Part shown: positions 7,798-16,662 of the stretch, in pieces
Layout of the letters: the number at the start of each line of letters is the position of its first letter
How positions within the stretch are numbered: position 1 is the first letter of the stretch
Origin: Leifsonia poae
GTDB lineage: Bacteria > Actinomycetota > Actinomycetes > Actinomycetales > Microbacteriaceae
Length of the DNA stretch: 64,000 bases
Direction: 5' to 3'
Assembly: GCF_020009625.1 (NCBI RefSeq)
Contig: NZ_JAIHLP010000002.1
Location: forward strand, 744,001 to 808,000
Position numbers and translations under genes: made by a program
Notes under the pieces: generated by a model
Databases searched by the model: none
What the model was told of the DNA's origin: nothing
The model's input: the letters and a program-made list of their open reading frames with translations, nothing else

Positions 7798-8933
7798 AAC
7801 GCGCCGAATCGCAGAAGGGGCACGCGAGTCTCGTCGGCGGTGAGCGAACCGTGCTGTCCGACCATGTTCCGGCCGGTGCGCTGCAGGTCGCGGGAGTCGT
7901 AGTAAGCGACACGTTTGCGTGCCGCGACCAGCACATCCCCGATGCGCGGCAGCACCTCGGGATGCACCGAAGGACCGAACCAGCCGGCCGCCACAGCCTC
8001 TGACCGGGTCGCGATCCACGCCCGATCCCCTTCCACGGAACGCCAGCGTTCGGCGAGCTCCTGTGCGGCGCGCTCGCCCGGCGTCACGAGATGAAGCTGC
8101 AGGCACCGGGGCTCTCCGGCGATCTGTGCGACACCTTTCACGAGCTCGGGCGCCGTGTCGAACAGGATGTGCCCCGTCTCCGGAACATCGACCACCCCGT
8201 GGTCGGCGGTGAGCAGCACGCCCTGCCGCGGGCCGAGCCGCCGGGCGAACCCGGCGACGAGCGCATCGAGGGACTCCAATGCCGCTGTCCAGTCGGGAGA
8301 CTCCCAGCCCTTGGCGTGGGCTATCTGATCGAGCTCGGCGACGTAGAGGTAGGTCAGGCTGGGCTCCGGTGCCGACAGGATGCGCTCGGCGGCCTCGAAC
8401 CGGTCGGCCATCGTGCGCGCCGCGACGTACTCGGCGCCTCTCAGGATCGCCCTGGTGAACCCGGAATCGACGTATTTGGGCAGTCCGATGGCCCAGCTAC
8501 GGATTCCCGCTGCGCTCGCGCGTTCGAACACGGTTCGCGAACGCTGCCAGGTGGCGGGGTCGAGTCGGTCGCCCCAGCCGCTCAGCTGGTTGACGAGACG
8601 ATCGTTCGCCGCATCGCGCACCCGGTACCCGACGAGACCGTGCTCGCCCGGCAGAGTGCCGGTCGCGAAGGAAGCCAGGGCGGCCGCGGTCGTCGTCGGA
8701 AAGCCGGCATCGATCGTGGTCGTCTTGCCCAGCAGCGGGGCGAGGAAGCGGGCGTGGCCGGCGCGCGCCCGCAGAGCGCTGGCGCCGAGCCCGTCCACGA
8801 CGATCACGACGGCCCGATCGACCCCGGGAAGGCCCAGTTCGTTCTGCGCACCGCCGAGTGCGGCCAGCGAACTTGGCAGAACTGCGGCAAGGCTCGTCCG
8901 TGTCGTGTAGGCGGCCGGTAGCATGGGGGGCAT
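7794..8933 (-). CDS. Alkaline-phosphatase-fold phosphodiesterase
   Basis: A 379-residue enzyme of the type I phosphodiesterase/nucleotide pyrophosphatase family. The two-metal site is visible: VVDGLG (first metal Asp), FPTTTAA (Thr nucleophile in the alkaline-phosphatase position), ELDQIAH (Asp and His ligands), TADHG (Asp-His) and GQHGSLT (last His). There is no signal peptide, so it is probably cytosolic. The substrate cannot be deduced; nucleotide or other phosphodiesters are possible. Two ATGs (8933 and 8924) are candidate starts and neither has a strong ribosome-binding site. The gene is conserved between sepH and the second topoisomerase genes in many actinobacteria. Confidence 0.86.
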   Translation of the reverse strand: MPPMLPAAYTTRTSLAAVLPSSLAALGGAQNELGLPGVDRAVVIVVDGLGASALRARAGHARFLAPLLGKTTTIDAGFPTTTAAALASFATGTLPGEHGLVGYRVRDAANDRLVNQLSGWGDRLDPATWQRSRTVFERASAAGIRSWAIGLPKYVDSGFTRAILRGAEYVAARTMADRFEAAERILSAPEPSLTYLYVAELDQIAHAKGWESPDWTAALESLDALVAGFARRLGPRQGVLLTADHGVVDVPETGHILFDTAPELVKGVAQIAGEPRCLQLHLVTPGERAAQELAERWRSVEGDRAWIATRSEAVAAGWFGPSVHPEVLPRIGDVLVAARKRVAYYDSRDLQRTGRNMVGQHGSLTADETRVPLLRFGAF

Positions 8934-9017
8934 CTGGCCCAGTTTGTCATACGGCGTTCCGGTCGACGAGCGGGGCCAGCGCCGTGATCCCCCACCTTTC
9001 ATTTCCAGATTGCACGA

Positions 9018-11507
9018 ATGACTCCGACAGACGACACGCCCGCCGCGGGCACCACCGAACGCATCGAAGACGTCGACGTCACGACAGAGATGCAGGGCTC
9101 GTTCCTCGAATACGCCTACTCGGTGATCTACTCGCGCGCTCTCCCCGACGCCCGCGACGGCCTGAAGCCGGTGCAGCGACGCATCATCTACCAGATGACG
9201 GAGATGGGGCTGCGGCCAGACCGCGGACATGTGAAGTCCGCCCGTGTCACCGGCGAGGTGATGGGAAAGCTGCACCCGCACGGAGACAGCGCGATCTACG
9301 ACGCGCTCGTGCGCATGGCGCAGGACTTCACCCTGCGGGTGCCGCTCATCGACGGTCACGGTAACTTCGGTTCCCTCGACGATGGCCCCGCCGCCCCGCG
9401 ATACACCGAGGCGCGTCTCGCCGCCGCCGCGCTCGCGCTGGCCGAGGACCTCGACGAGGATGTCGTCGACTTCGTCCCCAACTACGACGCTCAGCTGATG
9501 CAACCGGATGTGCTCCCCGCCGCGTTCCCGAACCTGCTGGTCAACGGCGCCGCCGGCATCGCGGTCGGCATGGCCACGAACATGGCCCCCCACAACCTCA
9601 TCGAGGTGGTCGGCGCCGCACGGCACCTGCTCGCGCATCCCGAGGCCACGCTCGACGACCTGATGGAGTATGTTCCCGGTCCGGACCTCCCCACCGGAGG
9701 AACCATCGTCGGTCTCGCCGGCGTGCGCGACGCCTACGCCACCGGTCGGGGCAGCTTCAAGACCCGCGCCAAGGTCACCGTGGAGTCGATCACCGCCCGC
9801 AAGAGCGGCCTCGTGGTCACCGAGCTCCCCTACCTCGTCGGCCCCGAGAAAGTCATCGAGAAGATCAAAGACGGCGTCAACGCGAAGAAGCTCTCAGGCA
9901 TCTCCGACGTCACCGACCTGAGCGACCGCCAGCACGGCCTCCGCCTGGTCATCGGCATCAAGACCGGGTTCAGCCCGGATGCCGTGCTCGAGCAGCTGTA
10001 CCGCCACACGCCGCTCGAAGACGGCTTCTCGATCAACAACGTCGCGCTCGTCGCGGGCGGACCCCAGACCCTGGGACTGCGCGAGCTCCTCAGCGTCTAT
10101 CTCGACCATCGCATCCAGGTCGTCACCCGGCGCTCCCAGTTCCGCCTGGCGCGGCGCAAGGAGCGTCTGCACCTCGTCGAGGGCCTGCTCATCGCGATCG
10201 TCGACATCGACGAAGTCATCCAGGTCATCCGTACGAGCGACGACACCGACCAGGCCCGCACCCGCCTGATGGACGTCTTCGATCTCAGCACCCTGCAGGC
10301 CGACTACATCCTGGAGCTGCGGCTGCGCCGCCTCACCAAGTTCTCACGCCTCGAGCTCGAGAACGAGAAGGCGCAGCTCGAAGCCGAGATCGCCGAGCTC
10401 GAAACCCTGCTCGCCAGCCAGGCGCGCATCAACGCGCTCGTCTCCGACGAACTCGAACAGGTCGCCGTGAAGTTCGGCACTCCGCGCCGCACGCTGCTCA
10501 CCGAGGCCCGCCCGTCGATCGCGACGGCGTCTGCCCGCGGCAAGCAGCCGGTCGTGCTCGAGGTGGCGGATGTGCCGTGCCGCGTCTTGCTTTCGACGAC
10601 CGGTCGCATCCTCCGCGTCGACCAGCAGCCCGGAGGCGAGCCGGACGGCGACGGCGGACTCGACCGTATCGCCCCTCCGGCCCGGCGCAGCAAGCACGAT
10701 GCGATCCTGTCGCAGCTCGACACGACGACGCGCACCGAGATCGGCGCGGTCACCAACCGTGGCCGGCTTCTGCGCTTCTCCCCCGTCGACCTGCCGGCGG
10801 CACCGGTCAACTCGATCCAGCTGGGCGCCGGTGTGAAGATCGGCGACTACCTGGCTCTGGCCGACCGCAAGGAGAAGATCCTCGCCGTCGTCTCGCTCGA
10901 TTCGCCCCGCTCGATCGCGCTCGGCACCCGGCAGGGTGTCGTCAAACGCGTCACCGCCGGCGATTGGGCGAACAAGCCCGAGTTCGAGATCATCGCCCTC
11001 AAGCCCGGTGACGAGGTCGTCGGCGCGGTGCAGGGCGACGACACCGACGAGCTGGTCTTCATCGCCTCCGATTCGCAGCTGCTCCGGTTCCCGGCGTCGG
11101 CCGTGCGCCCGCAGGGGCGGCCCGCCGGCGGTATGGCGGGCATCAATGTGACGACGGATGCTCGGGTCGTGTTCTTCACGAGCATCCCTGCCGCCGAGAA
11201 AGACGAGGCTGTCGTCGTGACGATCGCGGCCGGCAGCGAGACGCTGCTCGGCGCCGACCCCGGCAGCGGAAAGGTCAGCGAGTTCACGGAGTTCCCGCCG
11301 AAGGGCCGCGCCACCGGCGGCGTGCGCTCCCACCGCTTCCTCAAGGGCGAGAACGAGGTCGTGCTCGCCTGGGCCGGTCGCGCGCCCGCGCTCGCTGTCG
11401 GCCCCGACGGAGCCGCTCGCACGCTCCCCGAACCCGGTGCCCGCCGCGACGCCTCCGGTGTCCCCCTCGACATGGTCGTCACCTCCCTCGGCCGCCGCCT
11501 CGGCTGA
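9018..11507 (+). CDS. parC: DNA topoisomerase IV subunit A (GyrA family)
   Basis: Breakage-reunion subunit of a type IIA topoisomerase, 829 residues. The catalytic tyrosine lies in PRYTEARL (Tyr129), after the family opening [20 protein letters not shown]. The tower and coiled-coil region run to about 480 ([19 protein letters not shown]). The C-terminal third holds GyrA-type beta-pinwheel blades, for example [11 protein letters not shown] and [12 protein letters not shown]. Many actinobacteria carry this second GyrA-like protein beside gyrA. Its likely partner, parE, is next door but convergent, so the two are not in one operon. Whether the enzyme decatenates (topo IV) or supercoils cannot be read from sequence alone. 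Confidence 0.93.
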   Translation: MTPTDDTPAAGTTERIEDVDVTTEMQGSFLEYAYSVIYSRALPDARDGLKPVQRRIIYQMTEMGLRPDRGHVKSARVTGEVMGKLHPHGDSAIYDALVRMAQDFTLRVPLIDGHGNFGSLDDGPAAPRYTEARLAAAALALAEDLDEDVVDFVPNYDAQLMQPDVLPAAFPNLLVNGAAGIAVGMATNMAPHNLIEVVGAARHLLAHPEATLDDLMEYVPGPDLPTGGTIVGLAGVRDAYATGRGSFKTRAKVTVESITARKSGLVVTELPYLVGPEKVIEKIKDGVNAKKLSGISDVTDLSDRQHGLRLVIGIKTGFSPDAVLEQLYRHTPLEDGFSINNVALVAGGPQTLGLRELLSVYLDHRIQVVTRRSQFRLARRKERLHLVEGLLIAIVDIDEVIQVIRTSDDTDQARTRLMDVFDLSTLQADYILELRLRRLTKFSRLELENEKAQLEAEIAELETLLASQARINALVSDELEQVAVKFGTPRRTLLTEARPSIATASARGKQPVVLEVADVPCRVLLSTTGRILRVDQQPGGEPDGDGGLDRIAPPARRSKHDAILSQLDTTTRTEIGAVTNRGRLLRFSPVDLPAAPVNSIQLGAGVKIGDYLALADRKEKILAVVSLDSPRSIALGTRQGVVKRVTAGDWANKPEFEIIALKPGDEVVGAVQGDDTDELVFIASDSQLLRFPASAVRPQGRPAGGMAGINVTTDARVVFFTSIPAAEKDEAVVVTIAAGSETLLGADPGSGKVSEFTEFPPKGRATGGVRSHRFLKGENEVVLAWAGRAPALAVGPDGAARTLPEPGARRDASGVPLDMVVTSLGRRLG

Positions 11508-11551
11508 CCCGCCTACCCGGACCAGCATCGGTGGGGCTCAGGCGATGTGAC

Positions 11552-13633
11552 TCAGGCGTCGATGCGGGCGCGTGAGAGGTCGTCGGCGCCGGCGATGATG
11601 AACTCTTTGCGCGGGGCGACGTCGTTGCCCATCAGGAGCTCGAATACGCGAGCAGCCTGCTCCGCGTCGGGCACCCGCACCCGGCGCAGCGTGCGGTGTT
11701 TGCGATCCATCGTCGTCGTGGCCAGCTGATCCGCGTCCATCTCGCCGAGGCCCTTGTAGCGCTGGATCGGCTCCTGATACCGCTTGCCGCGCTTCTTCAG
11801 GTCGGCGAGCACAGCCTGAAGCTCCGCCTCAGAGTAGGTGTAGATCGTCTCGTTCGGCTTCGAACCGGGGTTCACCACGATCACCCGGTGCAGTGGAGGC
11901 ACGGCCGCGAACACCCGGCCGTCTTCGATCATCGGGCGCATGTAGCGGAAGAACAGGGTGAGCAGCAGCGTGCGGATGTGCGCCCCATCCACGTCGGCGT
12001 CGCTCATGATGATGATCTTGCCGTAACGGGCGGTCGACAGGTCGAAGCTGCGGCCGGAACCTGCGCCGATCACCTGGATGATCGCCGCGCACTCCTGGTT
12101 CGACAGCATGTCGGAGACAGAGGCCTTCTGCACGTTGAGGATCTTGCCCCGAATGGGCAGCAGGGCCTGGTGCTCGCTGTCGCGGGCCCGGCGCGCCGTA
12201 CCGAGGGCGGAGTCTCCTTCGACGATGAACAGTTCGCTGTTGCTCACATCGCTCGACCGGCAGTCGACGAGCTTGGCCGGCAGCGACGAAGTCTCCAGCG
12301 CATTCTTGCGGCGCTGCGTCTCCTTGTGGGCGCGCGCCGAGATCCGCGACTTCATCTCGGCGACGACCTTGTCGAGCAGCAACGAGGACTGCGCCTTGTC
12401 GTCGCGCTTGGGCGAGGTGAACCGCTCGTTCATCGTCTTCTGGACGACCTGCGCGACGATCGCGCGCACGGCGGGGGTTCCGAGGATCTCCTTGGTCTGC
12501 CCCTCGAACTGCGGCTCGGGCAGGCGAACGGTGAGCACAGCGGTGAGTCCGGCCATCACATCGTCTTTGTCGAGCTTGTCGTTTCCGACCTTCAGCCGAC
12601 GCGCGTTCTGCTCGACCTGCGCGCGAAGGAATTTGAGCATCCCCTGGTCGAAGCCGGCCTGGTGGCTGCCGCCTTTGGGCGTCGCGATGATGTTCACGAA
12701 ACTGCGCATGACCGTCTCGTAGCCGGTGCCCCAGCGCAGGGCGATGTCGACCTGGCAGTCGCGTCTGAGCTCGGTGGGCACCATCGCACCCGAATCAGAG
12801 AGCACCGGGACGGTCTCGGTGAAATGTCCTTCGCCGGTCAGCCGCCAGGTGTCGGTGATCGGGCTGTCCGGCGCGAGGAAGTCGACGAACTCCGAGATGC
12901 CGCCCGAGTACGAGAAGGTGGTCGTCTCCCCGTCGGGGCTCCGCTTGTCGTCGATCGAGATGCTGATGCCCGGAACGAGGAACGCCGTCTGGCGGGCGCG
13001 ACCGATCAGGTCTTCCGCCTGGAACTCCGCGCCCTTCGTGAAGATCTGACGATCGGCCCAGTATCGGATGCGCGTGCCGGTGACACCACGCTTCACCTTG
13101 CCGACAACCCGCAGTTCGCTGCCGTTCTCGAACGGCGCGAACGGCGCATCCGGCGTCGGCTCGCCCGTGTCGGCGAAGATGCCGGGTTCGCCACGGTGGA
13201 ACGACATCGCCCAGGTCTTGCCGTCGCGGTCGACCTCGACGTCGAGCCGCTCCGAGAGCGCGTTGACGACCGAGGCGCCGACGCCATGCAGACCGCCCGA
13301 GGCGGCGTACGATCCCGAGCCGAACTTGCCGCCGGCGTGCAGCTTGGTGAACACGACCTCGACGCCGCTCAGGCCGGTCTTCGGCTCGATGTCCACGGGG
13401 ATGCCGCGAGCGCTGTCGCGGACCTCGACGCTGCTGTCGGCGTGCAGGATGAGCTCGATGCTGTCGCCATGGCCGGCCAGCGCCTCGTCGACGGAGTTGT
13501 CGATGATCTCCCAGAGGCAGTGCATGAGGCCGCGGGAATCGGTCGAGCCGATGTACATGCCCGGGCGCTTGCGCACCGCTTCCAGGCCCTCCAGAACCGA
13601 GAGGTGCCTGGCCGAATAATCTGAGCTCGCCAC
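11552..13633 (-). CDS. parE: DNA topoisomerase IV subunit B (GyrB family)
   Basis: ATPase subunit partnering ParC. I place the start at the GTG at 13633, which follows AAGGAG with 8-nt spacing and gives VASSDYSARHLSVLEG (693 residues); an upstream ATG would add 26 unlikely residues. Visible motifs: GLEAVRKRPGMYIG, the GHKL ATP site (EIIDNSVDEA, GLHGVGASVVNAL), and the TOPRIM segments VEGDSALG and SDADVDGAHI that bind magnesium. The C-terminus includes RYKGLGEMDADQL, the usual GyrB/ParE ending. It faces parC across only 44 nt. Confidence 0.94.
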   Translation of the reverse strand: MASSDYSARHLSVLEGLEAVRKRPGMYIGSTDSRGLMHCLWEIIDNSVDEALAGHGDSIELILHADSSVEVRDSARGIPVDIEPKTGLSGVEVVFTKLHAGGKFGSGSYAASGGLHGVGASVVNALSERLDVEVDRDGKTWAMSFHRGEPGIFADTGEPTPDAPFAPFENGSELRVVGKVKRGVTGTRIRYWADRQIFTKGAEFQAEDLIGRARQTAFLVPGISISIDDKRSPDGETTTFSYSGGISEFVDFLAPDSPITDTWRLTGEGHFTETVPVLSDSGAMVPTELRRDCQVDIALRWGTGYETVMRSFVNIIATPKGGSHQAGFDQGMLKFLRAQVEQNARRLKVGNDKLDKDDVMAGLTAVLTVRLPEPQFEGQTKEILGTPAVRAIVAQVVQKTMNERFTSPKRDDKAQSSLLLDKVVAEMKSRISARAHKETQRRKNALETSSLPAKLVDCRSSDVSNSELFIVEGDSALGTARRARDSEHQALLPIRGKILNVQKASVSDMLSNQECAAIIQVIGAGSGRSFDLSTARYGKIIIMSDADVDGAHIRTLLLTLFFRYMRPMIEDGRVFAAVPPLHRVIVVNPGSKPNETIYTYSEAELQAVLADLKKRGKRYQEPIQRYKGLGEMDADQLATTTMDRKHRTLRRVRVPDAEQAARVFELLMGNDVAPRKEFIIAGADDLSRARIDA

Positions 13634-13860
13634 GAGCGCTCCTTGCAGAAAGTCGAGGCGCCGGGTGGGGATGCGAACGGCTGGCGCCATGCCACCCACC
13701 AGCGTAAGCACTCCGCAGGCCCGCGCCCGCCACCGACACTCTCCTGGGTGTCTGCTACGCGTTGAGCGAAATAGGGCGCAAATCAGGCAGGGTTCGGCAC
13801 AGAACGTGGTTCTATAGACGTACCGAAGTTAATCCGGTTGCGATCTGGAAGGAGCATCAC

Positions 13861-14097
13861 ATGTCGACGATCACCACGGAGAACGGTGCGGTTGACGAGC
13901 TCGCATCGGGGCCGCAACTCACGGCGGCCGACCGTTGCGACAGCTGCGGAGCCCAGGCTTACATCCGCGTCGTCGTGAACAACGGCGAACTCCTGTTCTG
14001 CGCCCACCACGGCAAGAAGCACCAGGAGAAGCTGTCCGAGATCGCGCACAGCTGGCACGACGAGACCGCACGTCTCTTCGAAGACCAGCGCGCATAA
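13861..14097 (+). CDS. DUF7455 small zinc-ribbon-like protein
   Basis: A 78-residue cytosolic protein. The ATG at 13861 follows GGAAGGAGCATCAC, a strong ribosome-binding site. The core LTAADRCDSCGAQAYIRVVV then LLFCAHHGKKH shows a CxxC plus a C-x2-H arrangement that could bind a metal. The family is found in most actinobacteria near sigA, and its function is unknown. A TATAGA at 13813-13818 is a plausible -10 box with a 40-nt leader. The 227-nt gap back to parE holds nothing else I can identify. Confidence 0.85.
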   Translation: MSTITTENGAVDELASGPQLTAADRCDSCGAQAYIRVVVNNGELLFCAHHGKKHQEKLSEIAHSWHDETARLFEDQRA

Positions 14098-14131
14098 CGG
14101 TCTGCCAGCGCTCGTAGACGTTCATCGAACG

Positions 14132-14839
14132 ATGGGACAGCGGTCGACGGGTGTGCGCAGGCACGCCATCGTCGACCTTGGCCGCATCGTCGCGAACGCC
14201 GAGGCTGCGGCTGATGCACCACTCACCGACTCCACCGCCGATCTCCGCGCCGACGCGTACGGCCACGGGCTTCTGCCCGTCGCTCGTGCACTGAGGGATG
14301 CGGGGGTCGGCGGTTTTCTCGTCTCCCGGTTCGAAGACGCCGCCGAGCTCGCCGATGCCGGCCTTCCGGCCGTCCTGGTCGGGTCGGCCGCGGGACCCCT
14401 ACTCGGACCGACGATCTACGGGCTCGATCCCACGCAGCCCTCAGCGCCCACACTACGGCTCGTGGGCGAGGTCGTCGCCGTGAAGCGGGTCGAGGCCGAC
14501 CGCGGCGTCTCATACGGGTACACCTACCGCACGGGCAAGCCGACCACACTCGCCCTGGTCGCCCTCGGCTTCGCCGATGGCATCCCGCGCGTCGCCACGA
14601 ACCGCGCGCCGGTTCGGATCGGCGCCTTCACCGGACGGGTCACCGGGCGTATCGCCATGGACCAGTTCGTCGTCGACATCGACGATACGTTCGCGCGGCC
14701 GGGCGACCCCGCTGTGCTCTTCGGCGATCCGGACCGGGACGAGCCGAGCATCCACGACTGGTCTTCGGCCGTCGGCATCGCCGCACCCGTCATCGTGAGC
14801 CGCCTCGGCCGCCGCATCGAGAGGCATTACAGCGCATGA
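14132..14839 (+). CDS. Barrel-deleted alanine racemase paralogue lacking the PLP lysine
   Basis: A 235-residue relative of alanine racemase, much shorter than the usual 370. The N-terminus keeps the first barrel strands (HAIVDLGRI, then RADAYGHGLLPVARAL), but the lysine that binds pyridoxal phosphate is arginine (Arg39). From about residue 85 the sequence jumps straight to the end of the barrel (IYGLDP), so most of the TIM barrel is missing. The C-terminal domain is complete and has the catalytic-tyrosine loop VSYGYTYRT (Tyr128) and GRIAMDQFVVD. Alone it cannot be a racemase. It overlaps the next alr gene by ATGA, so the two are translationally coupled. I infer that it supplies the tyrosine to the partner encoded downstream (see findings). 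Confidence 0.85.
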   Translation: MGQRSTGVRRHAIVDLGRIVANAEAAADAPLTDSTADLRADAYGHGLLPVARALRDAGVGGFLVSRFEDAAELADAGLPAVLVGSAAGPLLGPTIYGLDPTQPSAPTLRLVGEVVAVKRVEADRGVSYGYTYRTGKPTTLALVALGFADGIPRVATNRAPVRIGAFTGRVTGRIAMDQFVVDIDDTFARPGDPAVLFGDPDRDEPSIHDWSSAVGIAAPVIVSRLGRRIERHYSA

Positions 14840-15912
14840 CGAGCATCGACGCCATCGACGAGCCGCTCCCCCGTGCCGTCATCGACCTGGGGGCACTCCG
14901 CCGAAATATCGCGCACCTCGCCGCGCACATCGCTCCGGCCGAAGTGATGTTCGCGGTGAAGGCCGACGCGTACGGCCATGGCCTGCTCCCGGTCGCGCGG
15001 GCCGGTATCGAGGCGGGAGCGACCTCGCTCGCGGTTCTGGAGATCCCGGCCGGTCTGGTTCTGCGGAGCGCCGGCATCGAGGTGCCGCTCCTCGCCTGGT
15101 TGCACGGCACCGACACCGACTTCCGTGCCGGCATCGAGGCCGGCATCGAGCTCGGTGTCTCCGCCGATTGGCAACTCGCCGCGATCGCCGCGGCCGGCGC
15201 CGACCGCCCCGCTGTCGTGCATCTCAAAGTCGACACCGGTCTCAGCCGTAACGGCGCCACCGCCGAACAATGGCCGGCCCTCGTCGACGAGGCGCTCGCT
15301 CTGCAGCGCCGTGGCCTGCTTCGCATCCGCGCCGCTTGGTCGCACCTCGCCGACGCCTCATTGGCCGACGACGAGGCCGCCCTCGCCGAATTCCATGCGG
15401 CCGTCGCCGTCGCAGAAGCCCGCGGAGCGACCTTCGAGATCCTGCACCTTGCCGCCAGTTCGGCCGGCATCCGGATGCCCGAGGCACGCTTCGACCTTGT
15501 GCGCTTCGGGATCGCCGCCTACGGGATCTCGCCCTTCGACGATCGGTCCGGGGCCGACCTCGGCCTCACTCCAGTGATGCGGCTGGAAGCCCCGGTCACC
15601 GAGGTACACGTCGACGGCACCACGCATGCCCGGCTCGGAATCGGTTTCGCCGACGGTGTTCCCACGCTGGGGACGGCCAAGGCATCAGTGGCGCTCGGCG
15701 GCCGTCCGCGCCCCATCGTCTCCGTGGAGGCCGACACGATGCTCGTCGACGTCGGCGCCGACCGAGTGCGTCGCGGTGACACGGCGACGCTCTTCGGGCC
15801 GGGGACGGCCGGTGAGGTCAACGCGGAGCTGTGGGCCGACTGGGCCGAGACCATCGCCGACGAGCTGGTGACGTGCCTCGCTCCTCGCGTCCCCCGCGTC
15901 TACGTCGACTGA
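14836..15912 (+). CDS. alr: Alanine racemase, barrel subunit lacking the catalytic-tyrosine loop
   Basis: Member of the PLP-dependent alanine racemase family (L-Ala to D-Ala for peptidoglycan), 358 residues. The barrel is intact: AVKADAYGHG with the PLP lysine (Lys42), HLKVDTGLSRNG, SHLADA, and VRFGIAAYGISP with the arginine that contacts the pyridine nitrogen. In the C-terminal domain the expected VSYGxTY segment, which carries the second catalytic base, is absent: the sequence goes from MRLEAPVTEVHVDG directly to ARLGIGFADGVP. The usual GRxxMDQ motif is also replaced, by VEADTMLVD. It overlaps the preceding gene, which has exactly the missing parts. The family is certain; activity as a homodimer is doubtful. 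Confidence 0.88.
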   Translation: MTSIDAIDEPLPRAVIDLGALRRNIAHLAAHIAPAEVMFAVKADAYGHGLLPVARAGIEAGATSLAVLEIPAGLVLRSAGIEVPLLAWLHGTDTDFRAGIEAGIELGVSADWQLAAIAAAGADRPAVVHLKVDTGLSRNGATAEQWPALVDEALALQRRGLLRIRAAWSHLADASLADDEAALAEFHAAVAVAEARGATFEILHLAASSAGIRMPEARFDLVRFGIAAYGISPFDDRSGADLGLTPVMRLEAPVTEVHVDGTTHARLGIGFADGVPTLGTAKASVALGGRPRPIVSVEADTMLVDVGADRVRRGDTATLFGPGTAGEVNAELWADWAETIADELVTCLAPRVPRVYVD

Positions 15913-15921
15913 GGCGACCGG

Positions 15922-16662
15922 TCAAAGCCTGACGCCGAGCCGCTCAGCGATCGCACGCCGCGCATTCACGGCGTAGCCGTCTACCGTCCGCACCTCCGGC
16001 ACCGCCGTCAACGGCACGGTGTCGCCGCGACGCGCCAGAGCGTCTGCCAGGATGCGATCGGCGAGCTCCGGATTCATCGGCAACAACGGACCGTGCAGAT
16101 GAGTTCCGATCGAAGCGCCGACCGTGACGCCTTCGACACGCTGATCGGCGGAAGCGTCATTTCCGAACCCGCTCACCACGGCGCCGAGCGGCTCGCCGCC
16201 GTCCAGCACCGTTCGCGCGGAATGGTTCTCGAACCCGGCAACGGTTCCGTCGGCGGTGCGCACGACCGACTCGCTGACATGCCGCTCTGCCCCGAGAATC
16301 GCCCGGCTCGGGAACACTCCGGCGCCGTGGAGTCTCTCCCCCTCGGCGGTGACGAGTTCAACGCCGAGGAGCTGCCAACCGCCGGCGATCGCCAGGATCG
16401 GCACGCCCGCATCCCGCCATGCCCGAAGCGTCGGCGCGAGACGCTGAACGTCGTCGAGCACCGCACGCTGCGAAGAGAGCGGGCCGCTGCCGATGTGCAC
16501 GAGATCGACCGACTCGGGCAGACTGTCACCCGGCTCGTGGCTCACGACCTCGGTCGCGATGCCACGCCAGCGTGCACGCTCCACCAGCGCCATCACATTG
16601 CCGGCGTCGCCGTTGATGCCGAGCTCGCGGGGATAGAGGTGCAGAATGCGCAGTGCCGTCAT
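15922..16662 (-). CDS. gatD: GatD-like amidotransferase subunit with Cys-to-Ala change
   Basis: A 246-residue CobB/CobQ-type glutamine amidotransferase. In most Gram-positive bacteria GatD hydrolyses glutamine and passes ammonia to MurT, which amidates the D-Glu of lipid II. The partner gene murT overlaps upstream by ATGA. The fold markers are present, including YPRELGINGDAGN and GTHLHGPLLPMNP with the catalytic histidine (His190). The nucleophile elbow, normally ICGGYQ, reads IAGGWQ: residue 93 is Ala, encoded GCC. Canonical glutaminase activity should therefore be absent. Either the subunit is structural, or free ammonia or another amine is used. The annotation as GatD is by family only. 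Confidence 0.87.
   Translation of the reverse strand: MTALRILHLYPRELGINGDAGNVMALVERARWRGIATEVVSHEPGDSLPESVDLVHIGSGPLSSQRAVLDDVQRLAPTLRAWRDAGVPILAIAGGWQLLGVELVTAEGERLHGAGVFPSRAILGAERHVSESVVRTADGTVAGFENHSARTVLDGGEPLGAVVSGFGNDASADQRVEGVTVGASIGTHLHGPLLPMNPELADRILADALARRGDTVPLTAVPEVRTVDGYAVNARRAIAERLGVRL

Noticed and set aside
14132-14839. First racemase gene as a simple pseudogene
   Set aside because: It has an open frame, a normal start and an ATGA overlap with alr. The missing part is a clean internal deletion and the C-terminal catalytic loop is fully conserved, which argues for selection.
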